NCBI GenBank assembly: GCA_017463985.1
Contig: JAFUEH010000018.1
Coordinates: 24,795 to 88,794, forward strand
Direction: 5' to 3'
Origin: Eubacterium sp.
Lineage (GTDB): Bacteria; Bacillota; Clostridia; Oscillospirales; Acutalibacteraceae
Length of the DNA stretch: 64,000 nucleotides
Shown here: in pieces, positions 16,532 through 24,818 of the stretch
How positions within the stretch are numbered: position 1 is the first letter of the stretch
Layout of the letters: each line of letters begins with the position of its first letter
Made by a program: the position numbers and the translations under genes
Notes under the pieces: generated by a model
Databases searched by the model: none
Seen by the model: the letters and a program-made list of their open reading frames with translations, nothing else
Told to the model about the DNA's origin: nothing

Positions 16532-17431
16532 TTATTTTCCGTCCAAACCGGTGGCAAATTCCGCCTCCCAATCAGGCACGACATTCCCCTTTAACAGGTT
16601 CAGCCGGAGGATCGCTGCGCACTTGGCATAATCGAGCGTCATGAAGTCGCCGGCGATGATATTCGCACGGGCAAGATAGCGCGGATTTTCGGCAATACCG
16701 TCGATTATTTTTTGGAAATACGGGCGGAGCGTTTCATCGAGCCGCCGCGGCGTCGTCAGCCCGACCGGCGTGCCGGGATTCGGCGTTTGCTGGGTCTGGA
16801 ACCAATAGAGTCCGTCGGTGGTATAATCGTCGAAAAAACGTAGTGTTTCTACGGAAAAGTCAGCTGCGAGCGCACCGTTCACCGCTTTCTCCCACGGCAA
16901 GATCTGATCGCAGTTTTTGCTATACGCATACGCCTCCTCATCGTTAATGAGCAGGAAGCGCTTACCGGCTTTTTTGATATCACCAAGGGTGACCTCGCTA
17001 ATGTGTCCAAAATCTGTATAGGCGTACTGTTCAGGGTCAATATAGGCGGCCAGCAGGGCGTTGACCGCGTCCGGCGCGGCACGGTACGTCACCGTCACGG
17101 GGCCGAACTGCTGCGGATAATATTCTCTCAGATCGAGCAGCAGCACCTCCTCCGGAAATTCGCGCAGGATGCGGCGGAATTCCCTGAGCACCTTCTCCAG
17201 GGGCTCGCCTTTGCTGAGGCCGTGGGCTAAGACAAGCTTGCCGCGCCGATCGGTGCTCAGCCGCAGACAGAACTGACGGACGCCGTAACAAAACTGGGTA
17301 TAGACGCTATCCGCCTGACATTCCGCCATTTTACCCATACCGCAGCTACCGGCGTTATGCGCCCCGGGAATCACGAGCGCCGTCATTTTGACATCATCCC
17401 TTATATAGTGCATCCAGCTGTCGTATATCAT
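16532..17431 (-). CDS. PI-PLC X-domain-like protein
   Basis: 299 residues with the phosphatidylinositol-specific phospholipase C X-domain signature near the N-terminus: VIPGAHNAGS with His25 and LAHG with His70, the two acid/base histidines of the family. The usual Asp of the FDIR motif is replaced by Cys55 (FCLRL), so activity may differ. No signal peptide or membrane segment is present, unlike secreted bacterial PI-PLCs. It is a single gene between two AT-rich gaps. The fold is reasonably secure; substrate and activity are not. Confidence 0.7.
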   Translation of the reverse strand: MIYDSWMHYIRDDVKMTALVIPGAHNAGSCGMGKMAECQADSVYTQFCYGVRQFCLRLSTDRRGKLVLAHGLSKGEPLEKVLREFRRILREFPEEVLLLDLREYYPQQFGPVTVTYRAAPDAVNALLAAYIDPEQYAYTDFGHISEVTLGDIKKAGKRFLLINDEEAYAYSKNCDQILPWEKAVNGALAADFSVETLRFFDDYTTDGLYWFQTQQTPNPGTPVGLTTPRRLDETLRPYFQKIIDGIAENPRYLARANIIAGDFMTLDYAKCAAILRLNLLKGNVVPDWEAEFATGLDGK

Positions 17432-17543
17432 TCTTTCACCACCATATCGTGATCTTGCATTACTAATAGAATGTATTTAATTATTATAATTATATAATAG
17501 ACTGATTTGTTTAAGTAGTATATCATTACAATATAGAGCTGTG

Positions 17544-17668
17544 TTGACAAGCCTGTCTCCTTCATTATAACGAACGTTGTGCCTTTTTGCAAGGGCGCAT
17601 CGTGACGCGCGACAATATACGACGAAATGCGGCGCGCTGTTGCATTTTTTGCCGCCGTATATTATAAT
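17544..17668 (+). promoter_or_regulatory. Two candidate promoters upstream of the NERD gene
   Basis: P1: TTGACA 17544-17549, 16 bp, TATAAC 17566-17571. P2: TTGCAT 17640-17645, 17 bp, TATAAT 17663-17668. P2 lies about 60 bp before the start codon. The remaining gap (17432-17726) is AT-rich and holds no gene that I can support. Confidence 0.6.
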
Positions 17669-17726
17669 TCGATTATGAAACGGTGTCACGCAGACGCCAA
17701 AACCCAAGGCAAAAAGGAGAACCAAA

Positions 17727-18467
17727 ATGGCAACACTGATTAAAAAAGATACAAAATTCAGAACACCCAACAGTCACAGTAATCTGCCGCAGCTCATTAT
17801 TGCGCTGGCAATGCTCGCAGGCGCTGTCGCGGCCGGCGTGGTCGGTCACCTTACCGGTCGGCCGGTGCTGTATGCCGTAACGGTCGGCTTTGTGCTGATG
17901 GCGATCATCCTGTTCGTGTCGCTGCTGTCAAAGGCTGCTACGAACGCCAACATAAAAATGGCCGGCAAAACCGGCGAAACGGTCACCGGCAATCTGCTGG
18001 CACAGCTGCCGGAAAGCTACACGGTGATCATGAACGCTGTCGTGACCTACAAGGGCGAGCAAAGTGAGATCGACAACATCATCGTCGGCCCGACAGGCGT
18101 CTTTGTGGTGGAGACGAAAAACCACAACGGCACGATTTATGCTGACTACGGTGCGCACGACTGGACGCAGCACAAGGTCGGCAGAGGCGGCACGCCCTAC
18201 AGCAAAACGTTTTACAGTCCGGTGAAGCAGGTCGGCACGCACGTGTACCGGCTAGCGCATTTTCTGCGTGAAAACCGCGTCAGGACGCACGTCAGCGCTG
18301 CGGTCTATTTTTCTAATCCCGAGGCGTCTGTCAACGTTACCGGTATGCCGAACGACATCCCGATCTTCACCGTCGCCACCTCACAGGAGCTATTTCAATA
18401 TATCCTTTCAGGCAACGCCAATTTGTCTTATCAGACGGTACAGCACATCGTCCAGCTACTAAGCTGA
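17727..18467 (+). CDS. NERD domain-containing membrane protein
   Basis: 246 residues. Two transmembrane helices (about 20-40 and 47-67) precede a NERD (nuclease-related) domain at about 78-190. Domain signatures are GETVTGNLL, SEIDNIIVGPTGVFVVETKNHNG (split here by the restriction-nuclease-like D...E-x-K arrangement) and a later Gln-rich helix (SPVKQVGTHVYRLAHFL). NERD domains belong to the PD-(D/E)XK-like group and are suspected nucleases; the cellular role is unknown. ATG 17727 follows AAAGGAG. It is a single gene with its own promoters. Confidence 0.85.
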   Translation: MATLIKKDTKFRTPNSHSNLPQLIIALAMLAGAVAAGVVGHLTGRPVLYAVTVGFVLMAIILFVSLLSKAATNANIKMAGKTGETVTGNLLAQLPESYTVIMNAVVTYKGEQSEIDNIIVGPTGVFVVETKNHNGTIYADYGAHDWTQHKVGRGGTPYSKTFYSPVKQVGTHVYRLAHFLRENRVRTHVSAAVYFSNPEASVNVTGMPNDIPIFTVATSQELFQYILSGNANLSYQTVQHIVQLLS

Positions 18468-18517
18468 CGAGCCGAAAATGAATATAATTCAGTAACACAT
18501 TAAGCCTGAATAATGTA

Positions 18518-18608
18518 TGTAACAGGTTGTAACAGGTTAAAACCATAATTCCCCTAAAAGAAAGTGATTTGAGAAATAACCTGAAATAACCTGTTACAAC
18601 CTGTTACA
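18518..18608. repeat. Perfect 22-bp inverted repeat with iteron-like units
   Basis: 18518-18539 and 18587-18608 are perfect inverted copies of TGTAACAGG-TTGTAACAGG-TTA. Each arm contains the TGTAACAGG unit twice, and further partial copies (AATAACCTG, CTGTTACAA) extend the right arm over about 18575-18617. The spacing is 47 bp. Such clustered short repeats resemble recombinase arm sites or iterons. They sit downstream of the NERD gene in a gene-poor stretch. Confidence 0.75.
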
Positions 18609-18621
18609 CTGTTACAAACAA

Positions 18622-18650
18622 ATCCCCACGCCGAACACGTGGGGATTTTT
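18622..18650. terminator. Intrinsic terminator
   Basis: ATCCCCACG (18622-18630) pairs with CGTGGGGAT (18638-18646), followed by TTTTT. It terminates plus-strand transcription from the NERD gene and could also act on the small minus-strand genes. Confidence 0.8.
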
Positions 18651-18726
18651 CATCTGTATATTGTTTGGTAGCCCTTTGCCATTGATCGTTCTGGCCCCGT
18701 TATCTATAAAAAGTACGGCGATTTCC

Positions 18727-18894
18727 TTACGGTTTCGCCTTGCCCTTACCGGTTTGTGACATAAGCTTTTTAGGCTTGCCCGTAATTAAATCAATCGGGT
18801 TTTCGCTTGAACCTTCAACAAATTCAAATTCCGTATCTTCAGGATACTTTTTTATATCTTCCGGTGATTTCAGTTCAGAAATATTAACCTTCAT
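18727..18894 (-). CDS. Small hypothetical protein (55 residues)
   Basis: A 55-residue reading frame, MKVNISELKSPEDIKKYPED at the start, ending in a lysine-rich tail (GKGKAKP). The amino-acid composition looks natural and it lies 24 bp behind the 59-residue gene on the same strand, suggesting a two-gene unit. There is no good Shine-Dalgarno box, which lowers confidence. Function is unknown. It is in the mobile-element debris next to the initiator tRNA. Confidence 0.45.
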   Translation of the reverse strand: MKVNISELKSPEDIKKYPEDTEFEFVEGSSENPIDLITGKPKKLMSQTGKGKAKP

Positions 18895-18918
18895 AGCATT
18901 GTTTTTTTCTATTAAAAA

Positions 18919-19098
18919 CTATAATTTAAACACTTCAAGTGTTTCGTGCGGTATATCCGAAAATTCAATATTGTTTTCTTTCATGTACCTTGCCAACATT
19001 GCAAGATTGTATTCTGAAGGATCAAGTGTCAGTTCAGGCGTTCCGCAATATATGCCATCAAATTCTTTATAATTGGGATCTTCAATAATCTCCTTCAT
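18919..19098 (-). CDS. Small hypothetical protein (59 residues)
   Basis: ATG 19098 is preceded by GAGGTGG at proper spacing (a GTG at 19107 would add three residues). The 59-residue acidic product reads MKEIIEDPNYKEFDGIYCGT and ends with a helix (EYNLAMLARYMKENNIEFSD). It precedes the 55-residue gene in the same orientation. Size and setting are compatible with an antitoxin or small phage protein, but I do not recognise a family. Confidence 0.6.
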   Translation of the reverse strand: MKEIIEDPNYKEFDGIYCGTPELTLDPSEYNLAMLARYMKENNIEFSDIPHETLEVFKL

Positions 19099-19243
19099 TT
19101 TCACCACCTCACTTTCTTGGAAAAGCCTTGTGTTTCCTACTTGTTACCAACGTGTTACCTACCGTCCGATTTTGACCAGTTTTAACTGGTACAAAAAATA
19201 AGAAAAAACCTGTGATTGCAAGGCTTACACAGTTTTTCAATTT

Positions 19244-19263
19244 TAGTTGCGGGAGTTGGACTC
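19244..19263. repeat. Imperfect duplicate of the tRNA-fMet 3' end (attachment-site remnant)
   Basis: This 20-bp stretch matches the last 20 bases of the initiator tRNA gene (19412-19431) at 18 positions, in the same orientation. Duplication of a tRNA 3' end is the usual footprint of tyrosine-recombinase integration. 19099-19411 otherwise holds no gene that I trust, only short TGTTACC repeats (about 19141-19160) and the tRNA terminator. Confidence 0.65.
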
Positions 19264-19382
19264 TCTTCTCAACTATCGAAGGATCCACCGGATCTTTTTC
19301 CCAAATTTTCCCAGCAATCAAGTTGCACGAAAAATTTGGAGTTCGTTTCTCGTCCTACAGATCTATCTCTATCAACAAAAAG

Positions 19383-19404
19383 AAAAACACCAAAAGGTGC
19401 TTTT
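19383..19404 (-). terminator. Terminator of tRNA-fMet
   Basis: In the minus-strand transcript AAAAGCACC-TTTT-GGTG is followed by TTTTTCTTTTT, directly after the CCA end of the tRNA. Confidence 0.6.
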
Positions 19405-19411
19405 CTTTTTG

Positions 19412-19487
<76 letters not shown>

Positions 19488-19528
19488 ATATTCACTTTAC
19501 CGAGAATGTTGTTCCTCAGTGCTACACT

Positions 19529-19556
19529 ATTATAGCAGATATTTTTGATATGTCAA
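19529..19556 (-). promoter_or_regulatory. Promoter of tRNA-fMet
   Basis: TTGACA (19551-19556), 16-bp spacer, TATAAT (19529-19534), about 35 bp before the mature tRNA 5' end. Confidence 0.88.
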
Positions 19557-19574
19557 GAGGAAATTAGCAATTCC

Positions 19575-19703
19575 TCAAAAAAAGCAAAATTAAAGGATAG
19601 CAAAACCTTGCTACCCAATAATCGAACTTAATTTCTTATGTGATCAGCATACAAAATTAAGCATTCGGATATGTGCTCATGGTCAAGGCTCAACACATAT
19701 CCT
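19575..19703 (-). ncRNA. Candidate small RNA (about 130 nt)
   Basis: A transcript from the promoter at 19710-19738 would fold into three consecutive hairpins. 5' hairpin: 19694-19702 with 19667-19675 (GGATATGTG/CACATATCC). Middle: 19654-19661 with 19627-19634 (CTTAATTT/AAATTAAG). 3' hairpin: 19609-19616 with 19595-19602, followed by TTTAATTTTGCTTTTTTT. The 3' stem contains a G-U pair in the minus-strand RNA but an A-C mismatch in the plus-strand RNA, which fixes the strand. No open reading frame fits. I know no matching RNA family. Confidence 0.55.
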
Positions 19704-19709
19704 AATTTA

Positions 19710-19738
19710 TTAATACATCAATATTTCCGATTTGTCAA
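19710..19738 (-). promoter_or_regulatory. Promoter of the candidate small RNA
   Basis: TTGACA (19733-19738), 17-bp spacer, TATTAA (19710-19715). The predicted start near 19703 coincides with the base of the first hairpin. Confidence 0.55.
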
Positions 19739-19823
19739 GCACTTTTTTGAAATTTCTTATCATTTCATCTTATATGATAGCATGTCAGATCGCATATTCA
19801 ACACAAGAGCGGCGAAACATGTA

Positions 19824-19852
19824 TTTACTATCGGCGGACGATGTGCTACAAT
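19824..19852 (+). promoter_or_regulatory. Promoter of glycerate kinase gene
   Basis: TTTACT (19824-19829), 17-bp spacer, TACAAT (19847-19852), ending 18 bp before the start codon. Confidence 0.65.
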
Positions 19853-19870
19853 AAGCAGAGAGGTGATACG

Positions 19871-20950
19871 ATGAGGATCTTAATTGTTCCCGATTCCTTT
19901 AAGGGCTCACTGACCGCGCAGGAGGTGTGCCGCTGTATCGACGCCGGTCTTCACCAAGCGGCGCCGGAATGCGTCACAGAGCTGCTGCCGCTCGCGGACG
20001 GCGGCGAAGGATTTACGGAATGTATGCTAAATATTTGTAAAGGCAATAAGCTTTACACTGAAACGACAGACATCTACGGCCGCCGATGCAAGGCAGCGAT
20101 CGGTGTGGTCGGAGGCAGTGCCGTGATCGACTGCGCGGCGGCCAGCGGTCTACAAAAGCGGAAGGACGTCATGCGCGCCTCCTCTTACGGCACTGGAGAC
20201 CTGATAAAATTCGCGGTATCACAGGGTTTTCGCGATATTATCCTCGGCCTTGGCGGAACAGGCTGCTGCGACGGCGGCGCCGGTGCGCTGGTCGCGCTGG
20301 GAGCCAAGCTTTACGATGAAAACTACCGTCCTATCAGCCGTCCCTGCGGCAATGATCTGAACAGTATTTTCGGCGCAGGCTTTCGCGATATTGTAAAGGA
20401 TATTCACTTTACATTCGCTTGTGACGTGGATAACGAATATTACGGAAGCAACGGCGCAGCCGCGGTATTTGCGCCGCAAAAAGGCGCTACGCCGGCACAG
20501 GTGCGAACACTGGACGAGGGACTGAAACGGCTGAACGCCTTCCTCCCACGGGATATCGCTCAGGTAAAGGGCGCCGGTGCGGCAGGCGGTATCTGCGGCG
20601 GATTATACGCTGTCTACCAAGGCGACATCCGCTCCGGCTTTGAGATATTGGCGGAATACGCCGCGCTGGAGCAACGGATCAGCGCGTGTGATCTGGTTGT
20701 CACCGGCGAAGGAAAGACTGACCGACAGACGCTGATGGGCAAGCTGCCGTACCGTGTTGCACAGCTGGCGGCAAAGCACGGTAAGCAATGCGTCGTTCTC
20801 AGCGGTACGGTGGAAGAGGTACGCTTTGGCGACCGGATGCTCAGTCTGACGGATGAAAAGACGGACGCGGCAACCGCTATGGCGCACGCAGCGGAAATCC
20901 TCACGGAAAAATCAAAATGCATCTTGCAAAATGCGGAGAATACTATATAA
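19871..20950 (+). CDS. glxK: Glycerate kinase
   Basis: 359 residues. The family N-terminus MRILIVPDSFKGSLTAQEV begins at ATG 19871 behind GAGGTG; an upstream in-frame ATG at 19841 lies within the promoter region. Other family motifs are LPLADGGEGF, GLGGTGCCDGGAGALVALGA and VVTGEGKTDRQTLMGKLP. It phosphorylates glycerate with ATP, feeding it into glycolysis. It is a single cytoplasmic enzyme; no glycerate or glyoxylate pathway genes are adjacent. A promoter for the next small gene is embedded in its 3' end. Confidence 0.95.
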   Translation: MRILIVPDSFKGSLTAQEVCRCIDAGLHQAAPECVTELLPLADGGEGFTECMLNICKGNKLYTETTDIYGRRCKAAIGVVGGSAVIDCAAASGLQKRKDVMRASSYGTGDLIKFAVSQGFRDIILGLGGTGCCDGGAGALVALGAKLYDENYRPISRPCGNDLNSIFGAGFRDIVKDIHFTFACDVDNEYYGSNGAAAVFAPQKGATPAQVRTLDEGLKRLNAFLPRDIAQVKGAGAAGGICGGLYAVYQGDIRSGFEILAEYAALEQRISACDLVVTGEGKTDRQTLMGKLPYRVAQLAAKHGKQCVVLSGTVEEVRFGDRMLSLTDEKTDAATAMAHAAEILTEKSKCILQNAENTI

Positions 20951-20951
20951 T
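20924..20951 (+). promoter_or_regulatory. Promoter inside the 3' end of the glycerate kinase gene
   Basis: TTGCAA (20924-20929), 16-bp spacer, TATAAT (20946-20951). It would drive the 72-residue gene and the GH38 gene. Confidence 0.65.
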
Positions 20952-20985
20952 ATTTTTTGAATTATAAATAAAGGAGCAACGCTTT

Positions 20986-21204
20986 ATGAAGGTAAGAATT
21001 CCGAAGCACAGAGAGTTTTTAATTAAATTTGAGGATGACTACGATAAGCAGGCAGAGGCTTGGCAGGCGCTGGAGCAGATTGTCAAGGAATACTCTGTTG
21101 ACGGAAAAAGCATCTACTCCCCTACCTTTATTGAGGACAACGAGGAGAAGGTAAAGGCACTGCAGGAGCAGTATGAATTCACCTACGAAATTATTGAGAA
21201 ATAA
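20986..21204 (+). CDS. Small hypothetical protein (72 residues)
   Basis: ATG 20986 is preceded by AAAGGAG and a near-consensus promoter. The product, MKVRIPKHREFLIKFEDDYD at its start, is charged, helical in the second half (KVKALQEQYEFTYEIIEK) and has no signal peptide or membrane segment. It ends 13 bp before the alpha-mannosidase start, so the two are probably cotranscribed. I do not recognise the family and assign no function. Confidence 0.75.
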   Translation: MKVRIPKHREFLIKFEDDYDKQAEAWQALEQIVKEYSVDGKSIYSPTFIEDNEEKVKALQEQYEFTYEIIEK

Positions 21205-21217
21205 CTGAGTGAACACA

Positions 21218-24200
21218 ATGGAAAACAGAATTTATACCGTAGCAACCTCCCACCTGGACACCGTCTGGCGCTGGGAGCTGCCGAAAACCATAGACGTGTT
21301 TCTTCCCGACACGCTCGAAAAGAATTTCGCCTTGCTGGAAAAATATCCGCATTACCGGTTCAATTTTGAAGGCGCGTTCCGTTATGAGCTGATCGAGGAA
21401 TACTATCCGGAAGCGTTTCGGATGATTCAGGAATATGCCGCACAGGGTCGCTGGCTGCCCTCCGGCTCTGCTTATGAAAACGGTGATGTGAATATTCCTT
21501 CACCGGAGGCTATACTGCGCAACTTCTTATACGGCAACCGCTATTTTCAAGAAAAGCTTGGCAAGACCTCGACAGATATTTTTCTGCCGGATTGCTTTGG
21601 CTTTGGCTATGCGCTGCCGTCGATCGCTCGGCAAGCCCATCTGAAAGGCTTTACGACCCAAAAGCTCAGCTGGGGCGGCGCTTACGAGCGGCCGTTTAAT
21701 ATCGGTTTATGGCGCGGTGTAGACGGCGCTAAGATCTATGCCAGTCTGAATCCCCTTTCCTACCGCAACCGGTTTGAAGGCGATGTCCGCGGCGATGTCA
21801 GGGTCATTGACAAGCTGGCTGAAAACGGCTTACAGTACGGATTACCGTGGACAAACTGCTTTTACGGAACCGGTGACTGGGGCGGCGCGCCGACGGAGGA
21901 AAGCGTTCAGGCAGTAGAACAAAGCATCGCCGCTAATGATACAGATAAAAATACAAAGGTGATTGCTGCCGGTTCTGACCAGATATTCAATGAGCTGGAC
22001 GCACTGGCAAAGCAGCAACGGCTGGTGCTGCCGGTTTGGAACAACGAGCTGGTCATGCGCTCGCACGGTGCCGGCGCTTACACCTCACGCGCGATGAGCA
22101 AGCGGTTGAATGCCAAAAACGAGGTGTTAGCAGATTATGCCGAAAAGGCCTGCGTTGCCGCTGACCTGCTCACCTCTTATCAATATCCGCAGCATGTCTT
22201 AACCGCAGCGTGGAAGCGCGTGATACAGCATCAGTTCCACGACGACATCACCGGTACCTCTACGATGCTGGTTTATAATAATGCCTGGAACGACTATTTC
22301 CTGTCGCTTTCACAATTCACGAACGAATATGAAGGCGCTGTTGGCGCGATCGCTAATGAGCTGGACACCGCCTTCTGTCAAGAAAGCGCTGTGGTTGTCA
22401 ACAATCCGTGTGCCTTTCGCCGGAAGGAGGCAGTGACGGCGCACGTCAAGCTGCTGCACAACACGACGTATATAAAGGTCCTTGACAGCAAAGGAAAAGA
22501 GGTACCGAGTCAGGTAACCAAAAAGCAGGGCAAGGAATTCGACATCGTGTTTCTTGCCGATGTACCGCCCGTCGGTTACCGTGTATACGATGTACAGGCG
22601 GCGGAGAAGCCTTACGCCAAAGCAACGGATCTCCGTATTACGGAGCACACGCTGGAAAATGAAAAATACCGACTCATACTGAATAAAAACGGTGATATTG
22701 CATCGATCACGGACAAAAAACTGCAGCGGCAGCTGTTATCGGCGCCGCTCAAGCTGGCGCTGCTCCACGACATTGGTGAGCTGAATTACCCGAGCTGGGA
22801 GCTGCGCAAGGAGGATCTCGACGCCGCGCCATACGGCTACGCGAATACGCCGATCTTTGAAATAATAGAGGACGGTCCGGCGCGCATTGCCTTAAAGGTT
22901 ACCAGAAAGCTGTTTTCCTCGAAGGTAGTACAGGTGATTTCCCTGTCGTCAAAAGGAGACGACATCCGCATCGAAAACGAGATCGATTGGCAAGAGCGGC
23001 GTGCCATGCTGAAAGCACAGTTCCCGCTCAGCTGCAGCAATCCGCAAGCCACGTACGATTTAGGACTCGGCGCCATCGTCAGGGGCAACAACCGCCACCA
23101 GCTGTATGAGGTGCCGGCACAGAAATGGGCGGATATTACCGACCACACCGGCGACTTTGGCGTCAGCATCTTATCTGACTGTAAATACGGCTGGGACAAG
23201 CCGGAGGATAACACACTGCGCCTCACCTGTCTGCACACACCGGCCGGCGCGTTCACCAAGAACGCACGACAGGATCTGCAGGACATCGGCAGAAACCGTT
23301 TTGCGTTCGCGCTCTGCTCTCACAAGGGCAATGTCGGTTCCACCACACAGACGGCAGCAGAAGCTTTTTGCAAGCCGTTAGCTGCATTCCAGACCTCCTC
23401 CCGTCGTGAAGGCAGTCTGAGCGACAGCTTCTCACTGCTGAAAATCAGCAGCAAGGGCGTTTTGCTGCGTGCCGTGAAGATGGCGGAGGATCAAAACGGC
23501 ATCATTATCCGCTTGAACGAAGGAACAGGCAAGGAAAAGAAAAACGTTTCCCTCAGCTTCTTTACGGATATGACAGAAGCGGAAGAGGTATTTTCCTCTG
23601 AAGAATTCAGAAGGCCTGCCAGGTTGAAGGATGGCCGTTTAATATTTGACCTCAAGCCTTATGAAATCAAAAGCTTCCGTATCAAGCTCAACGCAAAACG
23701 AAACAAAGCGAAGGAGAGCTATAAAAAGCTGGAGCTGCCCTACAACGCGATCGGGATCACTGCTGATGATTGCAAGGTCAACTGCATCCTGCAGGGCAGC
23801 GGCTGTTCCCTGCCGGACGAATTGATTCCGCCGTCGCTCACGGTGCACGGCATTACCTTTAAAATGCCGAACGCCGGCATGGATAAGCATATCTATATTC
23901 CGCGCGGCGAGGGTATCGAACTCCCGAAGGGTATGACGAAGCTTTACATTTTGGCGGCAGCCACACTCGGTGATCAGACGCTGACGCTAAAGGCGGATAA
24001 TAAAGAGCGGACGCTGCCGATCTACGATATGAAGGAACCGATCGGCCAGTGGGATATGGCAGGTTTGGCACAGACGGCCAAAATTAAGCCGGCAAAATTA
24101 GCGCTGGAGCTTACACACACGCACCATCCGGAGGGAAATTTAGCGAATCAGAAAGCTTGCTTTTTCCTCTACGAGGTAGATATCCGCAACTGCAAAACGC

Positions 24201-24478
24201 TACAGATGCCGGAGGAGAGTAAGATCGCTATTCTTGCCATGACAGCCGTAAAACGCTTCTCTAACACCGTCCTGGCAACGTCGCTGACGGACACTGTTGA
24301 GGAGGGCTATCGCTTCGGTGAGATTCCGCCCATCGATAAGCTGATTGACAAGGCAGACTTTGTCACCATCCGCGCCGGTAAAATTCAGGATCAGGTGAAA
24401 GGCGGCAAGGGCAAAGGCCTGAAGCGCAATAATCCGATCACCAATATCATTCGATCTTATACAAAGAGTGAATGGTAA
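21218..24478 (+). CDS. GH38 alpha-mannosidase
   Basis: 1086 residues. The N-terminal GH38 domain shows the zinc motif ATSHLDTVWRW, SGSAYENGDVNIPSPE, and FLPDCFGFGYALPS whose Asp125 is the expected nucleophile. The helical middle contains QHQFHDDITGTS (zinc His-Asp region). The C-terminal half has the beta-sandwich domains of the family. There is no signal peptide, so it should act on imported mannosides. I prefer ATG 21218 (MENRIYTVATSH) with GAGTGA upstream; GTG 21209 is the alternative. A terminator follows at 24507. Linkage specificity cannot be read from sequence. Confidence 0.92.
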   Translation: MENRIYTVATSHLDTVWRWELPKTIDVFLPDTLEKNFALLEKYPHYRFNFEGAFRYELIEEYYPEAFRMIQEYAAQGRWLPSGSAYENGDVNIPSPEAILRNFLYGNRYFQEKLGKTSTDIFLPDCFGFGYALPSIARQAHLKGFTTQKLSWGGAYERPFNIGLWRGVDGAKIYASLNPLSYRNRFEGDVRGDVRVIDKLAENGLQYGLPWTNCFYGTGDWGGAPTEESVQAVEQSIAANDTDKNTKVIAAGSDQIFNELDALAKQQRLVLPVWNNELVMRSHGAGAYTSRAMSKRLNAKNEVLADYAEKACVAADLLTSYQYPQHVLTAAWKRVIQHQFHDDITGTSTMLVYNNAWNDYFLSLSQFTNEYEGAVGAIANELDTAFCQESAVVVNNPCAFRRKEAVTAHVKLLHNTTYIKVLDSKGKEVPSQVTKKQGKEFDIVFLADVPPVGYRVYDVQAAEKPYAKATDLRITEHTLENEKYRLILNKNGDIASITDKKLQRQLLSAPLKLALLHDIGELNYPSWELRKEDLDAAPYGYANTPIFEIIEDGPARIALKVTRKLFSSKVVQVISLSSKGDDIRIENEIDWQERRAMLKAQFPLSCSNPQATYDLGLGAIVRGNNRHQLYEVPAQKWADITDHTGDFGVSILSDCKYGWDKPEDNTLRLTCLHTPAGAFTKNARQDLQDIGRNRFAFALCSHKGNVGSTTQTAAEAFCKPLAAFQTSSRREGSLSDSFSLLKISSKGVLLRAVKMAEDQNGIIIRLNEGTGKEKKNVSLSFFTDMTEAEEVFSSEEFRRPARLKDGRLIFDLKPYEIKSFRIKLNAKRNKAKESYKKLELPYNAIGITADDCKVNCILQGSGCSLPDELIPPSLTVHGITFKMPNAGMDKHIYIPRGEGIELPKGMTKLYILAAATLGDQTLTLKADNKERTLPIYDMKEPIGQWDMAGLAQTAKIKPAKLALELTHTHHPEGNLANQKACFFLYEVDIRNCKTLQMPEESKIAILAMTAVKRFSNTVLATSLTDTVEEGYRFGEIPPIDKLIDKADFVTIRAGKIQDQVKGGKGKGLKRNNPITNIIRSYTKSEW

Positions 24479-24506
24479 ACTGAAAAGCTGAATAGAAAAT
24501 GTATAA

Positions 24507-24540
24507 AATCCCTATGCAAAAAATGCATAGGGATTATTCT
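24507..24540 (+). terminator. Intrinsic terminator after alpha-mannosidase
   Basis: AATCCCTATGCA (24507-24518) pairs with TGCATAGGGATT (24524-24535), followed by ATTCTTT. Confidence 0.75.
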
Positions 24541-24588
24541 TTGCCAAAGTCTAATTGTAAAGCAGTATTACTTTACATCCGATGCCAG

Positions 24589-24696
24589 GTGGAAAAATGC
24601 GTTGAAAAAGTGAAAAACCTCGCCATCACGTGGAAAACTACGTGTAATATGTTGAAAACTTGTAAAGTTTCCATGCTTTATGAAGGGTTTTCCACC
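24589..24696. repeat. Cluster of GTGGAAAA/GTTGAAAA motifs (DnaA-box-like)
   Basis: Between the two terminators the noncoding gap carries GTGGAAAA at 24589 and 24630, GTTGAAAA at 24601 and 24651, GTGAAAAA at 24610, and the inverted TTTTCCAC at 24688. They resemble degenerate DnaA boxes (TTATCCACA type) but none is a perfect match. Nothing else is visible in 24541-24770. Confidence 0.4.
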
Positions 24697-24770
24697 TTTA
24701 CAGGCGGTGTTGTATATTCAATTTGTCAAATTTTTAACAAGATGAATATAAGATTACAGAGCGTAAAACA

Positions 24771-24801
24771 GTAAAAGGGAGGTTTCGTACCTCCCTTTTA
24801 C
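24771..24801. terminator. Terminator downstream of ftsZ
   Basis: GTAAAAGGGAGGT pairs perfectly with ACCTCCCTTTTAC around a 5-nt loop. It is 18 bp after the ftsZ stop codon on the minus strand and symmetric enough to work in both directions. Confidence 0.75.
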
Positions 24802-24818
24802 ACTTGTATGTAAATTGT

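Noticed and set aside
17477-17770. A 97-codon minus-strand frame with a hydrophobic N-terminus
   Set aside because: Its hydrophobic part is antisense to the start of the NERD protein, and the rest is in promoter DNA with no ribosome-binding site.
19109-19321. A 70-codon minus-strand frame in the att remnant
   Set aside because: It reads through the att-like repeat and poly-A stretches and has no ribosome-binding site; better read as noncoding debris.
24499-24774. A 91-codon frame after the alpha-mannosidase
   Set aside because: It begins inside the intrinsic terminator region, has no Shine-Dalgarno box and an unnatural composition.
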